Origin: Lentisphaeria bacterium
Lineage (GTDB): Bacteria; Verrucomicrobiota; Lentisphaeria; Oligosphaerales; Oligosphaeraceae
Length of the DNA: 64,000 nucleotides
NCBI GenBank assembly: GCA_016288215.1
Contig: JAEEYQ010000019.1
Span: 1 to 64,000 of the forward strand
Direction of reading: 5' to 3'
Shown here piece by piece: positions 8,557 through 16,920 of this stretch (position 1 is the stretch's first letter; each line of letters begins with the position of its first letter). The notes beneath the pieces are model-generated. The model made no database searches and was not told the DNA's origin. It saw only the letters and a program-made list of their open reading frames with translations. The translations under genes and the position numbers were made by a program.

Positions 8557-10721
8557 ACTTGGCCAAAGCGGATGGAATAGATGTCCGCGTCCTTCAGCTC
8601 GAAGTGCAGGATGACCTTGCGGCCGACCAGCTGCTTGATTTCCGCGCCGTTCTTCCATGCCACGGGAAGATCCAGCTCGTCGCCGAAGATGGAGCGGGAG
8701 TCCGCCAACGTGTAGCCGGGGATGGGGTTGTTCTGCTCGTCGCGAATTTCGCAGCGGATTTCGCCCAAGGCGGAGGTGGAGGCGTTCAGCAGCAGCATGA
8801 CCTCACCCCATGAGTCGGATGTGAGGAAGAGGGTGCCCTGCTCCGCATCGAGGCGGTTGACCAGCTTGTAGGCACTCGTCCCCGCCATGTCGTAGTGGAA
8901 CCCCTGCTCCTTTTCGGCCAGCACGGCCGCCAGGCCATCCGTCGCCGCCTTCGCGATGTCCTCATCGGAGAGGACGCGCTGGACAACCGCCATTTCAAGG
9001 ACGTCGCCGAGGAAGGGCTCGTTGGTGGTCGCAGCCGGCGGATAGTCTTCGCCGAAGCGGACTGGGCCGATGGTGGTCTCCAGATCGCCATGACCGGCTT
9101 CGCCGCCTTCCGCCACCTTCTTGCCGTTCATGTACAGCTTCATGACGCCATTGTCATAGGTGGCAACAATGGCCACCTTGCCGAGGCTGATCGTCTCCCA
9201 GTCGGGGCAGTTCTCCGGCAGGAGGCCAATTTCCATGCCGTCATACCACATGCGCAGCAGAGCGGCATCCTCCGTTTTGCTTCCGGGCTGCATGTCCAGA
9301 ATGAACTTGTGCTGTCCTGCGGCGTTGGGGCCGCCGGCGTAGGAGGAGAAGAGACGGCGCATCTGGCCCTTCGGCATGTTCTCGAAGGTGATGGCAAAGC
9401 TGACCTTGCCACCCAAGTTGGCGGGAACAGGCAGTGTGTAGGCGCAGGGCTTGTTGACTTCCAGAACCCGCTTGCCGTCCTTCTCGACGATGCGGATCGC
9501 GCCTTCCTCAAGCTTCGGCTCGGTGCCCGCCGCGCCGTCCACGACGATTTCCATGGGCTTCAGGGTGACGCTGCCGCCGGTGTAGGGAGCCTGCACGGAG
9601 ACGAAACCGTCCTGCCGCAGCGTGAGGCGGCGCAGGCGGTTCGGCTGGTTGTCGTAGTAGGCTTCCGTGGAGTAGATGGTCAGCACGGGAGGCGTCCCGT
9701 CCAAGTCCGACTTGGTCAGCACGACGCCCTGGGCGCTCATGTTGTTGCGGTTGATCCACCGCTCATGCTGGATGCCTGGCCGGACGAACGCCTCGTCCCA
9801 CCGCTTGAAATGGACGCCGTCGCGGCTACTCATGAAACCGCCGTCGGAGACGCCGGGCAGGCCGCCCGCGCCGCTGCGGTCGTACTTGCTGGCGCGTTCG
9901 CGGAAGAAGCGCTTCGGCAGGCCGATGAGCACGTTCGGGTTGTTGACGTAGGGATGGATGGCGTTGGTGTACAGCTCGATGATGGGAGCACCTTCGCCGT
10001 AGTCCAGCGGCACGGGCTCGTCCCAGTTGATGCCGTCCTGCGAGTTGTTGCGCTGAATGGCGCGAGCCCCCTCCTTTTCGCTGAAATAGCGGGAATAGGC
10101 GGCGTAGCAATGGCGCGCGGGATCATAGATGATGGTGTTCTGGGAGTCGAAGGCGCCCTTCGTGATGACGGGCTCGTCCTTGGCCAGGTTCCAGTGGATG
10201 CCGTCGGCGGAGAAGAAGGCCCAGAGCGGGCCGCCGGCCAGGGCCTTGAAACGCTGGTCAGGGGGGCATTCGGGCCGCGGGTCATAGCAGGGGGCGAAGT
10301 TGTGGCCCCAGCCCTTGTTGTTGTTCGGGTCATCCATCAGGATGATGTTGTTGTCCTTCGAGCCGTTGTATTCGCAGATGCCCAGATTGGGCTTGACCCA
10401 GTGGATGCCGTCGTCGCTTTCCGCATAGCAGGTCACGCCAGGGGATTCGTAGCCGGGCAGCTGGTAGCCATGGCCGCGGTAGTACATGCGGTATTTGGTT
10501 CCGTCATAAATCACGGTGTGATAACAACATACGTTGCCTTCCCAAGGTTCGTCATGAACCATGACGACTTCCTTGAAATCCGGATGGTGGAGAGTCAGCT
10601 TGGCTCCGCCAGTCAGCTCGCTGATGGGCTCCATGTCCCAAAGGAGGATGGGATAGGCGCCCATGGCGGCGATGGCTGTGCCCATGGCGGCCGTGCAGGC
10701 CAGAATGTGATGCAGTTTCAT
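8544..10721 (-). CDS. Secreted glycoside-hydrolase-like propeller with LamG-like domain
   Basis: This 725-residue protein has a signal peptide (residues 1 to about 22, MKLHHILACTAAMGTAIAAMGA). The first 390 residues have five-bladed propeller features of the GH43/GH32/GH68 kind: repeated ESDDGIHW, SADGIHW, SQDGINW and SSRDGVHF strands and aromatic-rich loops. A concanavalin/LamG-like module covers about 395-590 (FSSYAGGPNAAGQHKF, YMNGKKVAEGG, GPVRFGED), and a beta-rich tail of about 130 residues closes it. It probably binds or cleaves an extracellular or periplasmic glycan; I cannot name the substrate or confirm catalytic acids. It is a single gene with its own terminator, next to two pseudopilin genes. 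Confidence 0.7.
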   Translation of the reverse strand: MKLHHILACTAAMGTAIAAMGAYPILLWDMEPISELTGGAKLTLHHPDFKEVVMVHDEPWEGNVCCYHTVIYDGTKYRMYYRGHGYQLPGYESPGVTCYAESDDGIHWVKPNLGICEYNGSKDNNIILMDDPNNNKGWGHNFAPCYDPRPECPPDQRFKALAGGPLWAFFSADGIHWNLAKDEPVITKGAFDSQNTIIYDPARHCYAAYSRYFSEKEGARAIQRNNSQDGINWDEPVPLDYGEGAPIIELYTNAIHPYVNNPNVLIGLPKRFFRERASKYDRSGAGGLPGVSDGGFMSSRDGVHFKRWDEAFVRPGIQHERWINRNNMSAQGVVLTKSDLDGTPPVLTIYSTEAYYDNQPNRLRRLTLRQDGFVSVQAPYTGGSVTLKPMEIVVDGAAGTEPKLEEGAIRIVEKDGKRVLEVNKPCAYTLPVPANLGGKVSFAITFENMPKGQMRRLFSSYAGGPNAAGQHKFILDMQPGSKTEDAALLRMWYDGMEIGLLPENCPDWETISLGKVAIVATYDNGVMKLYMNGKKVAEGGEAGHGDLETTIGPVRFGEDYPPAATTNEPFLGDVLEMAVVQRVLSDEDIAKAATDGLAAVLAEKEQGFHYDMAGTSAYKLVNRLDAEQGTLFLTSDSWGEVMLLLNASTSALGEIRCEIRDEQNNPIPGYTLADSRSIFGDELDLPVAWKNGAEIKQLVGRKVILHFELKDADIYSIRFGQVRSY

Positions 10722-10755
10722 GATGAGGCGATGTTTCCTTTCTGGGTTGGCTGTG

Positions 10756-10810
10756 CAAAAACGCCCGCCTTCTCCCTTCGACTGTCAGACACGTGGAGAA
10801 ACACGGGCGT
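10756..10810 (-). terminator. Intrinsic terminator after the first pseudopilin gene
   Basis: On the minus strand a long imperfect hairpin (arms ACGCCCG/CGGGCGT and an inner TTCTCC/GGAGAA pair) ends in CGTTTTTG. It follows the stop at 10827. Confidence 0.7.
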
Positions 10811-10826
10811 CGTCTTGTGAAACGCT

Positions 10827-11555
10827 TTATTGGATGTTGAAGGGTTCGCCCTTCTCGGGATGCAGGTGGACGCCGGTGGTGTAGTTAACGAAGTCCATCT
10901 TGTTGGCGTTGTTCAGGATGTCGCCGGCACCGCAGGAGGCCACATGGCCGTCAAGGAAAGCCATGTTGCAGCGGCCGTCATGGTTCAGGCGGTACAGGTT
11001 CTTGTCCGCCGTCGTCTGGGTGATCCAGAGGGCGGCGTATTCCGTTGCGGTACTCGGGATGTAGCTATCGCCGTAGACAAAGTGGCTGGAGGGGCTGGTG
11101 ACATACGGCGTCTTGTACGCACGAACCAAGTGACCCAGGGAGTTGGTCATCTCGCCGTAGATGGACTTGTGGAACTGGCCGATCCACAGATTGCCGTAGG
11201 TGTAGTTCGGCGTGTCGCCGATGTTGCGGAAATTGTCAGACTTGGGGCAGGAGACGATTTGGGAGTCCACTTCGATGTAGCCGCCGTCCATCAGAACAGC
11301 CGGCCAGTTCACGAATCCGGTCACGGTGTAGGAGCCGATGTTGTGAACCTGGTTGACGGTGTTGTAGGCCAAGTTCGCCTTGAAGTCATCCATGTACAGC
11401 AGACTGGCCTGCATGACGCCACGGACATTGGAGGTGCAGTTGATGGTGATGGCCTTCTGCTTCGCCTTGGCCAATGCCGGCAACAGCATACCTGCAAGAA
11501 TTGCAATAATTGCAATCACAACCAACAATTCGATGAGGGTAAACGTTTTCTTCAT
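10827..11555 (-). CDS. Pseudopilin with H-x9-DG C-terminal motif
   Basis: This 242-residue protein begins with a class III (type IV pilin-like) signal, [21 protein letters not shown], with the peptidase cleavage after a short basic leader and Glu at +5 after the mature Phe. The C-terminal part has the motif H-x9-DG ([12 protein letters not shown]) typical of large pseudopilin families in Lentisphaerota and Planctomycetota. I chose the internal ATG at 11555 because a prepilin leader must be short; an in-frame ATG at 11654 would add 33 unlikely residues. It is about 75% alike by eye to the next gene (11748-12473). The role is unknown; such proteins are thought to be surface or secretion-related. 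Confidence 0.85.
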   Translation of the reverse strand: MKKTFTLIELLVVIAIIAILAGMLLPALAKAKQKAITINCTSNVRGVMQASLLYMDDFKANLAYNTVNQVHNIGSYTVTGFVNWPAVLMDGGYIEVDSQIVSCPKSDNFRNIGDTPNYTYGNLWIGQFHKSIYGEMTNSLGHLVRAYKTPYVTSPSSHFVYGDSYIPSTATEYAALWITQTTADKNLYRLNHDGRCNMAFLDGHVASCGAGDILNNANKMDFVNYTTGVHLHPEKGEPFNIQ

Positions 11556-11668
11556 GATTGGAGCCTTTCTTTTTCGATTTGACTTTATCCTCCGAACGAA
11601 TTCGGAGGCCGAATCATTCAAAGAACACGTGGCCGAAGACGCCCCCTCTTCCATCCCCTATATATTCC

Positions 11669-11690
11669 ATTATATATATAAGGTATAGGA
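11669..11690. repeat. AT-rich quasi-palindrome, TATATATA-GGTATAGG type
   Basis: ATTATATATATAAGGTATAGG belongs to the recurring CTATACC/TATATATA element, also found near 14406, 16681, 41701, 44834, 52317 and 62349. It lies between the two pseudopilin genes and may contain promoter -10 sequences. Confidence 0.4.
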
Positions 11691-11700
11691 AGATGGCCAT

Positions 11701-11735
11701 GAATCCCCAGCCATGGGCCAAACGGCGGGGGATTC
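11701..11735 (-). terminator. Hairpin after the second pseudopilin gene
   Basis: GAATCCCC (11701-11708) pairs with GGGGATTC (11728-11735). There is no T-tract, so terminator function is only inferred from its position after the stop at 11748. Confidence 0.4.
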
Positions 11736-11747
11736 GAACTCCAAAAC

Positions 11748-12473
11748 TTACTGGATGTTGAAGGGCTCGCCCTTCTCGGGATGCAGATAGACGCCGGTGG
11801 AGAGGGAGGTGAAGTCCATCTTCTTCGCCGCGTTCAGGACATCGCCAGCTCCGCAGGAGGCCACATGGCCGTCGAGGAAGGCGATGTTGCAGCGGCCGTC
11901 ATGGTTCAGGCGGTACAGGTTCTTGTCCGCCGTCTGCTGAATGATCCAGAGGGCGCCATACTGGGTTGCCGAACTCGGGATGTAGCTGTCACCGTAGACG
12001 ATGTGGCTGGAGGGGCTGGTGACATACGGCGTCCTGTAAGCGCGGACTCTCATCGAGCCAACCACCAATTCGCCAAAGATGGACTTGTGGAACTGGCCAA
12101 TCCACAAATCACCATAGGTGTACATCGGGGTGGTGGCGATGCTGCGGAAGTCATCGGCCTTGGGGCAGGAGACGATTGGGGAGTCCACTTCGATGTAGCC
12201 GTCGTCCATCAGGAAGACCGCCCAGCTGGCGTCACCGTCAATGGCGGCGCCTCCCACGTTATGAACCTGGCCGAATGAGTTGTAGGGCAGACTCGCCTTG
12301 AAGTCGTCCATGTACAGCAGACCGGCCTGCATGCAGCCACGGACGTTGGAGGTGCAGTTGATGGTGATGGCCTTCTGTTTCGCCTTCGCAAGGGCGGGCA
12401 GCAGCATGCCGGCCAGGATGGCGATGATAGCGATGACGACAAGCAGTTCGATGAGGGTAAACGCCTTCTTCAT
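11748..12473 (-). CDS. Pseudopilin with H-x9-DG C-terminal motif, tandem paralogue
   Basis: This 241-residue protein has the prepilin leader [21 protein letters not shown] and the C-terminal [21 protein letters not shown] block, including the H-x9-DG motif. It is nearly the same as the neighbour at 10827-11555 over the first 50 and last 80 residues, with a more variable middle. AGGAG about 8 bases before the ATG at 12473 supports this start over an upstream ATG at 12497. Each paralogue seems to have its own terminator or promoter-like DNA, so they look like separately transcribed duplicates rather than a tight operon. Confidence 0.85.
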   Translation of the reverse strand: MKKAFTLIELLVVIAIIAILAGMLLPALAKAKQKAITINCTSNVRGCMQAGLLYMDDFKASLPYNSFGQVHNVGGAAIDGDASWAVFLMDDGYIEVDSPIVSCPKADDFRSIATTPMYTYGDLWIGQFHKSIFGELVVGSMRVRAYRTPYVTSPSSHIVYGDSYIPSSATQYGALWIIQQTADKNLYRLNHDGRCNIAFLDGHVASCGAGDVLNAAKKMDFTSLSTGVYLHPEKGEPFNIQ

Positions 12474-12660
12474 GATTCTTCTCCTAAGTAATTGCACCCC
12501 AACGATTTACCCCCCCTCTGAATTTTGATTCAGGGAAACCTTCGGGGCCAACTCGTCGGCAATGCAGTGAACCATCATCTATAATTATATGAAAGTTTCG
12601 ACAAAAAACAAGAGGGCAAGATGATTTTTTTGTGAAAAAGTGATTTTTCGCGTCTTTTGA

Positions 12661-12740
12661 GACGGTGGACGCGAGACGCGAGACGCGAGATGGAAAAGTG
12701 AAAAGTGAAAAGTGAAGAGTGAAAAGTGAAGAGTGAAAAA
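12661..12740. repeat. Heptamer tract switching family in register
   Basis: Reading from 12665, units GTGGACG, CGAGACG, CGAGACG and CGAGATG are followed directly by GAAAAGT (x3), GAAGAGT, GAAAAGT and GAAGAGT. The 7-base register is kept across the change from GRGACG to the complement of ACTYTTC. Confidence 0.85.
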
Positions 12741-12783
12741 GCGGAAAGAGAAAAGAGGGAACAGGGGGCCGCCCCCTTCGCCG

Positions 12784-14340
12784 CTATCGAATCTCCACCG
12801 ACCGCAGTTCCTCCAACGAGAGGGGACGGTTCCAGAAGCGGAAATCGCTGATTTTGCTCACCGATTTGGGGCCACAGGCGCCCGTGCCGTCCTGTCCGAT
12901 GTTCCAATCCAGCTCGGAACGGAAATCCAGTCCGTCCATTTCCACGGAGAACCAGTAGACGTTGCCATCTGGATGTCGTTGGAAGAACGTGACTAAGCCA
13001 TTGCGGCCCACGCTGACGGCCAACAGGGTCTTTTGGCCCGCGACGAAATCGAAAGGCCCCACGTCAAGACGGGCCGGATTCGGGGCGAGGAAGTCGGCGG
13101 GGCGTTCCGCGTCGCGGTGGACATTGACCAAGAAGTTTTTGCCCTTGAGGAAGGCGCAGAAGCCGGGGTTCAGCCCCGTCTCCCAGTCTTTGTTACTGAA
13201 GAGGGGCGGATCCTCCTTGATGGTCTCCGGGTCCAGCTCCACCGTCATGGCAAAGGCGAAGTTTCCGCCGTCAAATCCCTTCAGGCTGTCCAACGTGACA
13301 TAGCCCTCGCCCAGCTGGAAGGCACCGTCCGCCATCGGCAGCGTGCCATGGACGGTGAATGTGCCGCCATCCTCCACCGTGTTGACCAGACAGCCATTTT
13401 GGACGGCAAGGGCGTAGCGCAGGCCTTTGGACAGGTCGGCGGGCGGCGTGGCGGCGATGGTAAATGTCGTGTAGCCAGGCAGTTTCCTCGCTTCGGCCTC
13501 CAAGCCGAAATGGCTCAGCACCGTCGGCGTGATGGACAGGTTGCAGGGGCGCCCCGCCAGACGGCCGGCGGGCATGTGTTTGGAGCAGAAGAGCAACGGC
13601 ACGGTGGAGGCCTGGCCGCCTCTCATGCCATGGTTCTTGCCGTAGCCGCCATGGTCGGAGCACAGCACAATCAGCCAGTCCTCCTTCTTGAATTTCGGAC
13701 GCATCCGAATGACATCCAATAACTTGCCAATGCGGGCGACGGACTCCGCGGCGCATTTGCAATAGGCCTTTCCGTAGGGATAGAAGCCTTCCATGTGGGC
13801 GCCGTGGTCGGGAGCGTCGTCAAAGACGAGCAAGGCATCCGGCGCATCATCGCGGCCCATGAGCCGCAGCAGCTCCGCATTGTTGCGTTCATCGTCGTAA
13901 ATCATAATGCGAGAAGGACTATCGGGAATGAGGTATTTGTCTGAGTCCCACGAAAAGACAAAAGCGGTGGAGACCTTCAGCCGGTCATGAAGCACCTTGA
14001 GGAAGGTGGGAGCGGCCTGGCCGTCATAGTGGGAGAAAATGTTGTTGTCGCCAACTTTATGGTCTTCGAACAGGCGGCCGGTGGCGATGGCGGTGTGGTT
14101 GGGGGCGCTGTTGGTGGGCAGATAGGGCTCGTTGGAGGCGTCCACGCTCCACGCCGCCTGGTAACCCGTCGCCCAGGTTCCCGCCTTCAGCTCCTGCCAA
14201 ACGGGGGCGTTCAATGTCTCCATCATATCCGCCCGCATGCCGTCCATCATGTAGACAAGGACTTTCTTACGTCCTGCAAAGCAAGGAGTTGCAGCGATTG
14301 CCACCGTCAGCAGAATGATCTTCCAGAGCTTCCGTTTCAT
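12784..14340 (-). CDS. Secreted alkaline-phosphatase-superfamily phosphodiesterase with LamG-like tail
   Basis: This 518-residue protein has a signal peptide (MKRKLWKIILLTVAIAATPCFA). The catalytic domain (about 25-310) has the metal and nucleophile signatures of the nucleotide pyrophosphatase/sulfatase superfamily: MDGMRADMM, TNSAPNHTAIATG (Ser at the usual Thr/Ser nucleophile position before PNH), DDAPDHGAH and CSDHGGYGKNHG. Residues from about 330 on form a LamG/concanavalin-like module (YVTLDSLKGFDGGNFAF, FSNKDWETG, LDFRSELDWNIGQDG). A carbohydrate- or phosphate/sulfate-ester role on glycans is plausible. The start at 14340 has AAGGA upstream; an upstream ATG at 14388 would spoil the signal peptide. 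Confidence 0.8.
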   Translation of the reverse strand: MKRKLWKIILLTVAIAATPCFAGRKKVLVYMMDGMRADMMETLNAPVWQELKAGTWATGYQAAWSVDASNEPYLPTNSAPNHTAIATGRLFEDHKVGDNNIFSHYDGQAAPTFLKVLHDRLKVSTAFVFSWDSDKYLIPDSPSRIMIYDDERNNAELLRLMGRDDAPDALLVFDDAPDHGAHMEGFYPYGKAYCKCAAESVARIGKLLDVIRMRPKFKKEDWLIVLCSDHGGYGKNHGMRGGQASTVPLLFCSKHMPAGRLAGRPCNLSITPTVLSHFGLEAEARKLPGYTTFTIAATPPADLSKGLRYALAVQNGCLVNTVEDGGTFTVHGTLPMADGAFQLGEGYVTLDSLKGFDGGNFAFAMTVELDPETIKEDPPLFSNKDWETGLNPGFCAFLKGKNFLVNVHRDAERPADFLAPNPARLDVGPFDFVAGQKTLLAVSVGRNGLVTFFQRHPDGNVYWFSVEMDGLDFRSELDWNIGQDGTGACGPKSVSKISDFRFWNRPLSLEELRSVEIR

Positions 14341-14405
14341 GGTGGGATTCCTTTCTTTATGAGATGCCGCGCCGCCAGTCGCCCCCATCGGCGGTAGGTC
14401 AGCGC

Positions 14406-14453
14406 TTTATACCACTAATATATAAATCAACGCCTTTATACCACTAATATATA
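14406..14453. repeat. Duplicated 19-base AT-rich element in a divergent promoter region
   Basis: TTTATACCACTAATATATA occurs exactly twice, at 14406-14424 and 14435-14453, 10 bases apart. It lies between the divergently transcribed genes at 14340 (-) and 14577 (+). The spacing of about 29 bases start to start is close to three helical turns. Confidence 0.75.
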
Positions 14454-14576
14454 GAAAGGAACCACAAAATCCAAGTCCCCCGATTTTTATTTTCCGTTTT
14501 TCGATTATATTTGCTGGCTGGAGGCACGGTCGAATGGCGGCCTCCACATAAAGCAACCCAATCAAAAGGACACATC

Positions 14577-15239
14577 ATGGCGACGACGACCAAACGGGAC
14601 ATTGAAATTCTTCTGGAACGCATTGAGCTGGCCGGCAACGCCCCCGTCCGAGGCGGCATGCACAACGTGACCATCGAGCTGCTCTTCCCCCGGCTCATGG
14701 TGGCCAACCGCGCCTTCTCCCGCCCCTGCCGCTTCGAAAAAGGCGTGTCAGACTGCTCCGCCGCCCCATGGTGCAAGCGCATCTTCCTCAAGGAGAGCGT
14801 GGAATACCGTTTCGGACTGGGCGTCAAGGTGTCCAATGGCGCCTTGGAGACGGCCATTGAGGGATTCATGCGGAATCTGATCGGCGCGGCCCTGGGCGTG
14901 GGCGGCGACGTGGTGGAGAGCCGTCTGGGCGGCTTTGTGGGAGACATGGGCTCCATTCCCTTCGACTATGGAAAGAAGAAGCTGGTCACCGCCGCCAACA
15001 GCACCACGCCCCGCATCCTGCTGGAGGGCATGGTGGACTTGCTTCCCGAAGAGCTGACTCCCACACAAGAGATTTCAATTCCCCTGTGCACCACCAGCGA
15101 CCTCTATCGCAAACTCACCGTCGGCCATGCCCCGCGGGCAAGGGAAGGAGCGGCGGGAGATTCCTCCATCCGCAAGCTGCTGCGGCCCGCCGGAACCGAG
15201 GTCGGCCAGGCCATCGTAAAGCTTAACGTGCTGAAATAG
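14577..15239 (+). CDS. Unrecognised protein, 220 residues
   Basis: I do not recognise a family. It has no signal peptide or membrane helix. It contains a run of conserved-looking segments (HNVTIELLFPRLMVANRAFSRP, DCSAAPWCKRIFLKESVEYRF) and a glycine-rich middle (GALGVGGDVVESRLGGFVGDMGS-like) that could form a beta-rich fold. Codon use matches neighbours (strong G/C in third positions), so it is probably real. I chose the ATG at 14577, where AAAGGA lies 7 bases upstream. It is transcribed away from the phosphodiesterase gene and is followed by a gap rich in TCTAGA-like palindromes. Confidence 0.6.
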   Translation: MATTTKRDIEILLERIELAGNAPVRGGMHNVTIELLFPRLMVANRAFSRPCRFEKGVSDCSAAPWCKRIFLKESVEYRFGLGVKVSNGALETAIEGFMRNLIGAALGVGGDVVESRLGGFVGDMGSIPFDYGKKKLVTAANSTTPRILLEGMVDLLPEELTPTQEISIPLCTTSDLYRKLTVGHAPRAREGAAGDSSIRKLLRPAGTEVGQAIVKLNVLK

Positions 15240-15598
15240 AGGGTTCTAGCTAGTTCTAGAAGCTCTAGAGTAAAGAAGAGCTGCAGTACCAACGGGCCTA
15301 AATTACAGCCACGAACTTTGCTTTGCGGTTCTATGATTTAACCTGACACTAGTGATTAGGAATTAGGGATTTTTTCTAGGGCTTCTAGAGCTAGCTAGAG
15401 AATTTTAGCAGGAGACTCTCCTGAAGCTTTAGATGAAAATTGCGGGATTCGTGAAAATTTGTCATGTCCTCACTTGACATTGCCAAAACAATGGTTATTG
15501 TCTAGAATCGTCATAAAAAACACAAGTCTTGTCATGTTTTGTCATGTCTGCAAGGAGAAAAAATTTGGGAATCCTTGCCATTACGAAGGAGGTAAGCG
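15240..15598. other. Gap with TCTAGA-rich inverted repeats
   Basis: No gene is seen. Sequences around 15242-15272 (TTCTAGCTAGTTCTAGAAGC, CTCTAGAG) and 15375-15402 (CTTCTAGAGCTAGCTAGAG) are partial inverted copies of each other. A TTAGGAATTAGGGA heptamer remnant sits at 15353-15368. Confidence 0.5.
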
Positions 15599-16315
15599 AT
15601 GATTTTGACGTTGAAGGAATTTGCAGAGTATCTCCGCGTGAACGAACGCACGATTCTGCGCATGCTGAAGTCCGGCCAGATCCAAGGGGTGAAAATCGGC
15701 GGCCAATGGCGGTTCAACGGCGGACAGATCGACAAGGTTTTCTTCAACAGCGAAGACCATGGGGAAGAGGAAGTGCCCTTGAGCGCCCTGACCCAAAGTC
15801 TGGTGGGCATTCCCATCAGCCGCATGATGGCGGAGAGCCGCATGTTCCTTGACATGAAGGCGACCAGTTCCGAAGAGGCGATTCGGGAGCTCACCTCCCC
15901 CCAAATCTTCAACACGCTGGTGCTGGACGTCAATGACGTGACCGAGAAGTGTCTGGCTCGGGAGGCCCTGTTGAGCACAGGCGTGGGCAACGGCATGGCC
16001 GTGCCCCATCCGCGGGATCCCATTCCCACCCTGCGGGCCCCTGGCGTGGTCGTCTTTGGCCGCTCAAAGGCAGGCATCGACTTCAATGCGGTGGATGGCA
16101 AACCTGTCCATCTCTTCTTCCTCATCTGCAGCCAAAACATCGAACTTCATCTGCATCTGATGGGCTGTCTGGCCAAACTCCTTCGCAGCGAAGCCTTTGT
16201 GAAGACCTGTGAAAATGCGACGGAACCCGCTGACATCATCAAGGGCGCCATGGAATTCGAGCGCGCCGAGTTTTTGACCGATGGCATGGCCAGCCTCGAA
16301 GACGAAGAGAACTAA
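15599..16315 (+). CDS. Excisionase-type HTH fused to PTS EIIA (PtsN-like) domain
   Basis: This is a 238-residue protein. Residues 1-50 form a MerR/excisionase-like winged helix (LTLKEFAEYLRVNERTILRMLKSGQIQGVKIGGQWRF). Residues about 65-215 form a type-2 PTS EIIA domain with the phospho-acceptor region GVGNGMAVPHP; the conserved His is residue 137. No other PTS gene is adjacent. This is best read as a regulator whose DNA binding, or partner contacts, may respond to EIIA phosphorylation, similar in idea to PtsN. A strong AAGGAGG ribosome-binding site lies 6-7 bases before the ATG. The gene appears monocistronic. Confidence 0.85.
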   Translation: MILTLKEFAEYLRVNERTILRMLKSGQIQGVKIGGQWRFNGGQIDKVFFNSEDHGEEEVPLSALTQSLVGIPISRMMAESRMFLDMKATSSEEAIRELTSPQIFNTLVLDVNDVTEKCLAREALLSTGVGNGMAVPHPRDPIPTLRAPGVVVFGRSKAGIDFNAVDGKPVHLFFLICSQNIELHLHLMGCLAKLLRSEAFVKTCENATEPADIIKGAMEFERAEFLTDGMASLEDEEN

Positions 16316-16920
16316 TTGGCAAATTGAAATGCAACGACTCAGAAGAGGGCTACTCCGCGTCTGATCGTGCATCATGAAGGGGCATGGGGGATCGCCGTGG
16401 GTTTATCCAGCCCGTCGGGGCCGTATAATCCGCGGCGACGCATCCCCCTGCATTTCGCCTTGTCCCACCGTAGCACAAACGCAGACGGAACCATCAGGAT
16501 TCACGCAACCCATTTCATTTCAGCATCTTGCAAAGTCCGTTGCAGCGCAATCCCGCATGTCATCAGAATCCAGGAGGAGCCGCAAGGCGACTCAATGGAA
16601 AGACCTTCGGGTTGGGCATCAGCGAAATCCGGGGGCCGCTCTGTCCACCAACTCCACACTCCCCCCGCAGGCCCCATCAGCCCTATACCTATATAATACA
16701 TAAGGACACCATCGGCCATGAGTGGCTTTTTTGGCTCCGTCGCGGGAAAAACGTCACAAAAGTCCTGTTGAGCGTTTGCAATACGGGAAGAGGGGATTAG
16801 AATAGTGTTGGTGTTTTGCAAGTTTCCTCCGCAGGCGTATGGCACACGGAATCGCCGACTGCCGCACGAGGGGATGCAATCTTTATAACTCATTGATAAT
16901 CAGGCATTTAGGAGAAACGT
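16316..16920. other. Gap with REP-like, AT-rich and CATTGATAATCA elements
   Basis: No gene is supported. A stretch at about 16385-16447 (GGATCGCCGTGGGTTTATCC, GCCCGTCGGGGCCGTATAAT, CCGCGGCGACGCATCC) looks like another member of the GC-rich dispersed repeats near 8066. CCCTATACCTATATAATACA (16681-16700) is an AT-rich element. TAACTCATTGATAATCAGGC (16886-16905) lies just before the next gene's GGAG. Confidence 0.5.

Noticed and set aside
8895-10820. Long open frame on the plus strand opposite the secreted propeller gene
   Set aside because: It is antisense to a clear gene with signal peptide and domain motifs. High third-position GC keeps antisense frames open; no ribosome-binding site or recognisable domain.
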